Below, one piece after another: positions 59,936-64,000 of a DNA stretch of 64,000 bases; within the stretch, counting starts at the first letter, position 1; each line of letters begins with the position of its first letter. A program made the translations under genes and the position numbers. Location: contig NZ_QFGA01000002.1 of the NCBI RefSeq assembly GCF_004369205.1, positions 310,001-374,000 on the forward strand. Reading direction: 5' to 3'. The DNA is from Pelotomaculum schinkii (GTDB taxonomy: Bacteria; Bacillota; Desulfotomaculia; Desulfotomaculales; Pelotomaculaceae). The notes under the pieces are model-generated. The model was not told where the DNA came from. It saw nothing but the letters and a program-made list of their open reading frames with translations, and made no database searches.

Positions 59936-60454
59936 TTGGAATTCATCAAATCCCTGCTGGAAACGATCGTTGCTTATAATCATATACTGATCGCCCTATT
60001 CGGCGGTGTTTTAACCTGGTCGCTTTTCAGGGCCAGTGATTTATGTAAAGACAGAAAGTTTAAGGAGATCATCTTGCTTCAGTTTTTAAACGAGACGCAT
60101 TGCATGGAAGATAAGGACTTATTCATTGATAGCGACCGTTGGGTCTTTAGAGTGGGCTTAAACAACCTGGAAATAATGCTGCGCAATAATTTTTTTAGCC
60201 CGGTTAGACATGAAAAGCTGATATATGAAATAATGGAGCTTTACCGCTGGATAGTGAACCATGACGAAGCCGCAAAAATAAACAACCTGGCCTTGCTCGT
60301 CAATGGAGAAACCCCGGTGCGGGAAATGGTTTTATTCTACAGCACAGAGGTGAGAAGGAGGATTTTAACGGTCAGGGAGTTAATCAAACACTATTACCCC
60401 AAAATAGCTGAAGAACACGAAAAGATCGTCAAAACAAAGCCCCGGTCACGTTGA
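59936..60454 (+). CDS. Membrane-anchored protein of unknown role
   Basis: 172 residues. A hydrophobic segment (AYNHILIALFGGVLTWSLFR, about 15-34), then a soluble helical part (DSDRWVFRVGLNNLEIMLRN, IYEIMELYRWIVNHDEAAKI) and a basic end. TTG 59936 has GGTG 6 bases ahead. I do not recognise a family. It follows ytrI by 98 bases and may belong to the same unit. Confidence 0.6.
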   Translation: MEFIKSLLETIVAYNHILIALFGGVLTWSLFRASDLCKDRKFKEIILLQFLNETHCMEDKDLFIDSDRWVFRVGLNNLEIMLRNNFFSPVRHEKLIYEIMELYRWIVNHDEAAKINNLALLVNGETPVREMVLFYSTEVRRRILTVRELIKHYYPKIAEEHEKIVKTKPRSR

Positions 60455-60467
60455 TGCCGGGGCAATT
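60445..60467 (+). terminator. Hairpin overlapping the gene end
   Basis: GCCCCGG with its mirror CCGGGGC across the stop codon of the preceding gene. It probably ends that transcript, though the U run is weak. Confidence 0.5.
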
Positions 60468-60522
60468 GCATACCTGCCGGAAACATTTTGCTAAGTCTCC
60501 TGTTACTGTTAATAAGAATGAA

Positions 60523-60555
60523 TTGACAAAATACCATAGGGGGGTATACTATAAT
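60523..60555 (+). promoter_or_regulatory. csoR-copA promoter and CsoR operator
   Basis: TTGACA (60523-60528), 16-base spacer, TATACT (60545-60550). The spacer holds ATACCATAGGGGGGTAT (60531-60547), an ATACC/GGTAT palindrome with a G tract as in CsoR sites. CsoR would leave when it binds Cu(I). Confidence 0.75.
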
Positions 60556-60599
60556 TTTGCGGGACCTTGCCATACTATTTCACTAAAGGTGGTGTCTAC

Positions 60600-60932
60600 A
60601 TGGACGAGGCCAAAGTCCCCTGCCCTGCTTGTCATGAGAGTCCGGGAAACAGCGAACGGCGCAGCCATCATAGCGAAAAAACCATCCGCGAACTTGTCAG
60701 CAGGATGAACCGGATTGAGGGACAAGTGCGCGGCATCAGGGGCATGATCGAGCGGCATGTATACTGCGATGATATTTTGAACCAGATTTCCTCTGCCCAG
60801 TCGGCTTTGCATGGAGTAGCCAGGCTATTACTGGAAAAGCATATGAAATCCTGCGTTGCAGAACAGCTTCAGGCCGGTGATGAACAAGTGGTAGATGAAG
60901 TTCTAAAAACTATCTTCAAACTGATAAAATAG
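60600..60932 (+). CDS. csoR: Copper-sensing repressor CsoR
   Basis: 110 residues. The all-helical DUF156 fold begins ELVSRMNRIEGQVRGIRGMI; the Cu(I) ligands are C in VYCDDILNQISS and the H and C of EKHMKSC, the complete Cys-His-Cys set. An N-terminal extension adds CPACHESPGNSERRSHH, with extra cysteines. ATG 60600 has AAGGTGGT 6 bases ahead. It controls the copper ATPase gene that follows. Confidence 0.9.
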   Translation: MDEAKVPCPACHESPGNSERRSHHSEKTIRELVSRMNRIEGQVRGIRGMIERHVYCDDILNQISSAQSALHGVARLLLEKHMKSCVAEQLQAGDEQVVDEVLKTIFKLIK

Positions 60933-61032
60933 GACGGCTGCATATTTTATCTGCTTTTTCGTTGAGATAGAGCAAAAACTAAGGTGATTGAGGTAACGGC
61001 CAAATTTTCGATCATGGTGTGGAGGTGATACG

Positions 61033-64000
61033 ATGGCTAATACTGAAGAAACTGTGGCTTTGGCGCAGGTAAAACTCCCCGTTTATGGTATGACTTGTGA
61101 ACATTGTGTACGGCGGGTTGTCAAAGCTTTGGAGAAGCTTCCTGGTGTGGCTGACGTTCAGGTGTCTTTGGCAGACGCCAAGGCGACTTTTCACTTTGCT
61201 CCGGAGCAGCTTGACCTGTCAGCAGTACGGGAAGCGATTGAAAAAGCGGGTTATTCGACCGACATCCCCCTTCCCGCGACAGGCCAGGAAGAAATCACGA
61301 TCCCTGTTTACGGCATGACCTGCGAGCACTGTGTACGGCGGGTGACCAAAGCGCTTGAGAAATTACCGGGTGTGGAAAATATCCGGGTTTCTTTGGCTGA
61401 CAGCAAAGCTCTATTTGATTTTGACAGAAATCAGGTTAGTACGGAAGACATAACCCAGGCGATTGAAGAAGCCGGATATTCGACCAGGCCTGCTCCAGTA
61501 GAAGCGGCAGCGGAACAACCCCCACCAGAAGCAGCCGGGCTGCCTGACCCATTGATACTTCCTGAGACTGTCAGTGACAATCCTTCAATTGACCCGGGCG
61601 ACCATGCTCAAAAAAAGCAGTTTAAAGTTCGCGGCATGACCTGTGCCAACTGTGCCTTAACAATAGAAAAAGGCGTGGGCAAGATGAAGGGGGTGAAATC
61701 TGCAGCGGTTAATTTTGCTTCAGAAAAGTTAACGCTGGAATTAGACCCCTCTGTTGTCTCACAAGAGGATATTTTGGCCAAGATTAAAGACCTGGGCTAT
61801 GGGGCCCAAAGTGAGGATAGTGAAGGCGGCAAACAGCAATTTAAAGTAAGCGGGATGACCTGCGCCAATTGTGCCTTGACCATCGAGAAGAAACTAAAAA
61901 GTACTCCCGGTGTACACATGGCTGCAGTAAACTTTGCCAATGAGACGGTGACTGTAGAATTTGATCCCCAAACATTAACTTTAAATGATGTCTTTGAACA
62001 GGTCAGGGACGCCGGCTATATTCCCCTGAAGAACAAGGACGAAGACCCGGACGATCGCAGTGCGATCATAGAGCGCAACTGGCTCATTTTCAGTGTGATC
62101 CTATCTGTGCCTATTATGCCGCTCATGTTTCTCCCCATGTCGAGGCCCACAATGTATACGATCCTCACCCTGGCCACCATTGTGCAGTTTACGGCGGGCT
62201 GGACCTTTTATCGCGGCGCTTACCACGCCTTGAAAAATCGCTCGGCAAATATGGATGTCCTGGTTGCCATGGGGATTACAGCCGCTTACGGGTATAGTCT
62301 GATGACGACTTTGCACATGTTCTTTCCCAACCTTTTCTTCGAAGGGCCAAATTTCTTTGACACGTCGGCTTTGCTGATTACCTTTGTGCGTTTCGGGAAA
62401 TATTTGGAGGCTAAAGCAAAGGGCCGCGCCGGTCAGGCGTTAAAACGGCTGTTGGAGTTACAGGCCGATAAAGCGCGCCTGCTGATAAACGGCGAAGAAA
62501 AGGAAGTAGCCGCGGCTGATCTAAAAACCGGCGACGTTGTAATTGTTAAACCCGGTGAAAGAATACCGGTTGACGGCGAGATTATAGAAGGACAAGCCAG
62601 CATCGACGAGTCCATGCTGACCGGGGAGTCCATTCCCGTTGACAAGGGAGCCGGGGATCCTGTCATCGGGGCTACCATTAACCGTTCCGGCAGCATTAAA
62701 GTGCAAACTGCCAAAACAGGCAAAGACACGGTGCTTTCCGGGATTATCAAAATGGTGGAGGACGCCCAGGGGGTTAAACCGCCAATCCAGCGCTTGGCCG
62801 ACACGATCTCCAATTATTTCGTTCCCGCAGTGGTAACCCTGGCCCTGATCACTTTCCTGATCTGGTATTTTGCCCTGCACAGTACCTTTGTTTTCGCCTT
62901 TACAGCAGCGATTGCCGTGTTGGTCATCGCCTGTCCCTGCGCGTTGGGGCTGGCGACTCCGACGGCCATCATGGTCGGCAGCGGCGTCGGCCTTAACCGC
63001 GGCCTTCTCTTTAAATCCGCAGCGGTGCTGGAAGCCATCTCCAGCTTACAGGCCATCGGTTTTGACAAGACCGGGACACTCACAAAAGGTACTCCTGAGG
63101 TTACGGATATCATTGCGGTTAATCCCTTCAAAGAAAAAGGCCTCTTACAAATAGCGGCAGCCGGAGAAAACCCCTCCATCCATCCCCTGGCTCAAGCGGT
63201 CACAAGTCGCGCCAGGAAAGAAGAAGTAGAAATCTTGGAAGTGAAGGATTATCAAGAGGAGAGCGGTTACGGGATAGCCTGCTCTTACCAGGGGCAGCCT
63301 TTGCTTATAGGCAATATCAAGCACATGCGGAAACACGGGATAGATGTAAGCGCTGTCGAAGAGGAATACACGCGCCTGGCGCAAGAAGGAAAGACGACGA
63401 TGTTTGTCTCTCTTGACGGCCGCGCTATCGGGTTGATTGCCTTGGCCGACGTCCTTAAAGAGAGCGCCAGGGAAGCGATCAAACGCCTGCACGGACTGGG
63501 CCTTAAGACTTTCATGATCACCGGGGATAATAAGAAGGTGGCCCATGTAGTCGGGCAGGAGGCCGGTATTGATGAGATTGCCGCCGAGGTCCTGCCCCAG
63601 GATAAGATCAATACCGTGAAAAAATATCAGGAACAAGGGCTCAAAGTGGCCATGGTCGGCGATGGCATTAACGATGCCCCCGCCCTGGCTAAAGCCGATA
63701 TCGGGATCGCCATCGGGTCAGGCACCGACGTGGCCAAGGAAACAGGCGATGTTATTTTGGTGCGCAATGACCTCCTTGATGTGGAAAGGGCGATCCGCTT
63801 AGGCAGGAAAACCTTAAATAAAATCAAACAAAACCTCTTCTGGGCTTTGATTTACAACGTGATTGGCATTCCTGTGGCAGCCGGCGTCCTTTATCCCATA
63901 ACCGGAAAACTCCTGCCGCCGGAATGGGCCGGGCTGGCGATGGCCTTTTCCTCTGTATCCGTGGTGACCAATTCCCTGCTCCTTAGCGGATACGGCAAGA
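61033..64000 (+). CDS. copA: Copper-exporting P-type ATPase CopA (3' end outside window)
   Basis: At least 989 codons, open at the window edge. Four metal-binding domains: two with [10 protein letters not shown] (about residues 16-80 and 93-155), a Pro/Glu linker, and two with [13 protein letters not shown] (about 199-265 and 273-340). Then membrane helices, the phosphatase loop with LTGES, the CPC ion motif in [19 protein letters not shown] with the phosphorylated Asp, and the GDGINDAP hinge near 63660. It pumps Cu(I) out. GGAGGTG precedes the ATG. The last hydrophobic helices are cut off. Confidence 0.95.
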   Translation, partial: MANTEETVALAQVKLPVYGMTCEHCVRRVVKALEKLPGVADVQVSLADAKATFHFAPEQLDLSAVREAIEKAGYSTDIPLPATGQEEITIPVYGMTCEHCVRRVTKALEKLPGVENIRVSLADSKALFDFDRNQVSTEDITQAIEEAGYSTRPAPVEAAAEQPPPEAAGLPDPLILPETVSDNPSIDPGDHAQKKQFKVRGMTCANCALTIEKGVGKMKGVKSAAVNFASEKLTLELDPSVVSQEDILAKIKDLGYGAQSEDSEGGKQQFKVSGMTCANCALTIEKKLKSTPGVHMAAVNFANETVTVEFDPQTLTLNDVFEQVRDAGYIPLKNKDEDPDDRSAIIERNWLIFSVILSVPIMPLMFLPMSRPTMYTILTLATIVQFTAGWTFYRGAYHALKNRSANMDVLVAMGITAAYGYSLMTTLHMFFPNLFFEGPNFFDTSALLITFVRFGKYLEAKAKGRAGQALKRLLELQADKARLLINGEEKEVAAADLKTGDVVIVKPGERIPVDGEIIEGQASIDESMLTGESIPVDKGAGDPVIGATINRSGSIKVQTAKTGKDTVLSGIIKMVEDAQGVKPPIQRLADTISNYFVPAVVTLALITFLIWYFALHSTFVFAFTAAIAVLVIACPCALGLATPTAIMVGSGVGLNRGLLFKSAAVLEAISSLQAIGFDKTGTLTKGTPEVTDIIAVNPFKEKGLLQIAAAGENPSIHPLAQAVTSRARKEEVEILEVKDYQEESGYGIACSYQGQPLLIGNIKHMRKHGIDVSAVEEEYTRLAQEGKTTMFVSLDGRAIGLIALADVLKESAREAIKRLHGLGLKTFMITGDNKKVAHVVGQEAGIDEIAAEVLPQDKINTVKKYQEQGLKVAMVGDGINDAPALAKADIGIAIGSGTDVAKETGDVILVRNDLLDVERAIRLGRKTLNKIKQNLFWALIYNVIGIPVAAGVLYPITGKLLPPEWAGLAMAFSSVSVVTNSLLLSGYGK

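Noticed and set aside
1-64000. CRISPR array
   Set aside because: The only tandem repeats are the 271-bp units and short runs; none has 25-40 base repeats with unique spacers, and no cas gene is present.

Overview
The window looks like the chromosome of an anaerobic, endospore-forming Firmicute of the Peptococcaceae / Desulfotomaculum-Pelotomaculum kind. This rests on the sporulation genes (gpr, ytrH, ytrI, ylbJ, gerM-like, cotH-like), the FapR-controlled fab operon with fabK, an ADP-forming acetate-CoA ligase, frequent TTG/GTG starts behind strong GGAGG Shine-Dalgarno (SD) sites, and high-GC core genes beside AT-rich accessory DNA. The genus is inferred from gene content, not proved.

Bases 1 to about 12,930 are accessory DNA full of debris. 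A class III aminotransferase enters from the left edge, and two shortened copies of it lie at 4.5 and 8.3 kb. Between them are two sigma/anti-sigma pairs of the ECF type, a decayed IS200/IS605 element, remnants of a group II intron, of a Mu-type transposase with its AAA ATPase and of an IS3 element, a hicB antitoxin whose hicA is cut, a PIN-domain scrap and several small secreted or membrane proteins. A degenerate tRNA 3' half at about 12.9 kb marks the edge of the conserved chromosome.

Bases 12.9-19.0 kb (minus strand) hold an rRNA methyltransferase and a set that clears S-adenosylmethionine by-products: mtaD, ahcY, mtnA, mtnP. A plus-strand persulfide operon follows at 19.5-22.3 kb (ArsR regulator, CoA-disulfide reductase with rhodanese, TusA, DsrE-like). 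From 32.6 down to 22.5 kb the minus strand carries gerM-like, yceD, rpmF, fapR, plsX, fabH, fabK, fabD, fabG, acpP, fabF, rnc and ftsY. There is a clear FapR operator ahead of fapR and a terminator-like hairpin between acpP and fabF. smc is not at its usual place between rnc and ftsY. A dispersed palindromic repeat of about 45 bp sits in the gaps from 14 to 23.5 kb.

Bases 32.7-48 kb: ylbJ, three tandem copies of a 271-bp structured repeat, an ADP-forming acetate-CoA ligase with a P-loop/DRTGG partner, coaD, rsmD, gpr, a DUF523 protein, a BMP-family nucleoside ABC transporter, a 42-residue basic protein and a KtrB/TrkH potassium transporter. Bases 48-55 kb: an operon of VTC-type polyphosphate polymerase, DUF4956 and CotH behind a PhoP-like direct repeat, then an SDR, an AraC regulator and a cytochrome-like DUF4405 protein whose upstream block resembles that of the VTC gene. 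Bases 55-64 kb: a nitroreductase, an unusually large dGTPase-like HD protein behind a 25-codon leader ORF, ytrH-ytrI, a membrane protein, csoR, and copA with four metal-binding domains, cut by the window end.
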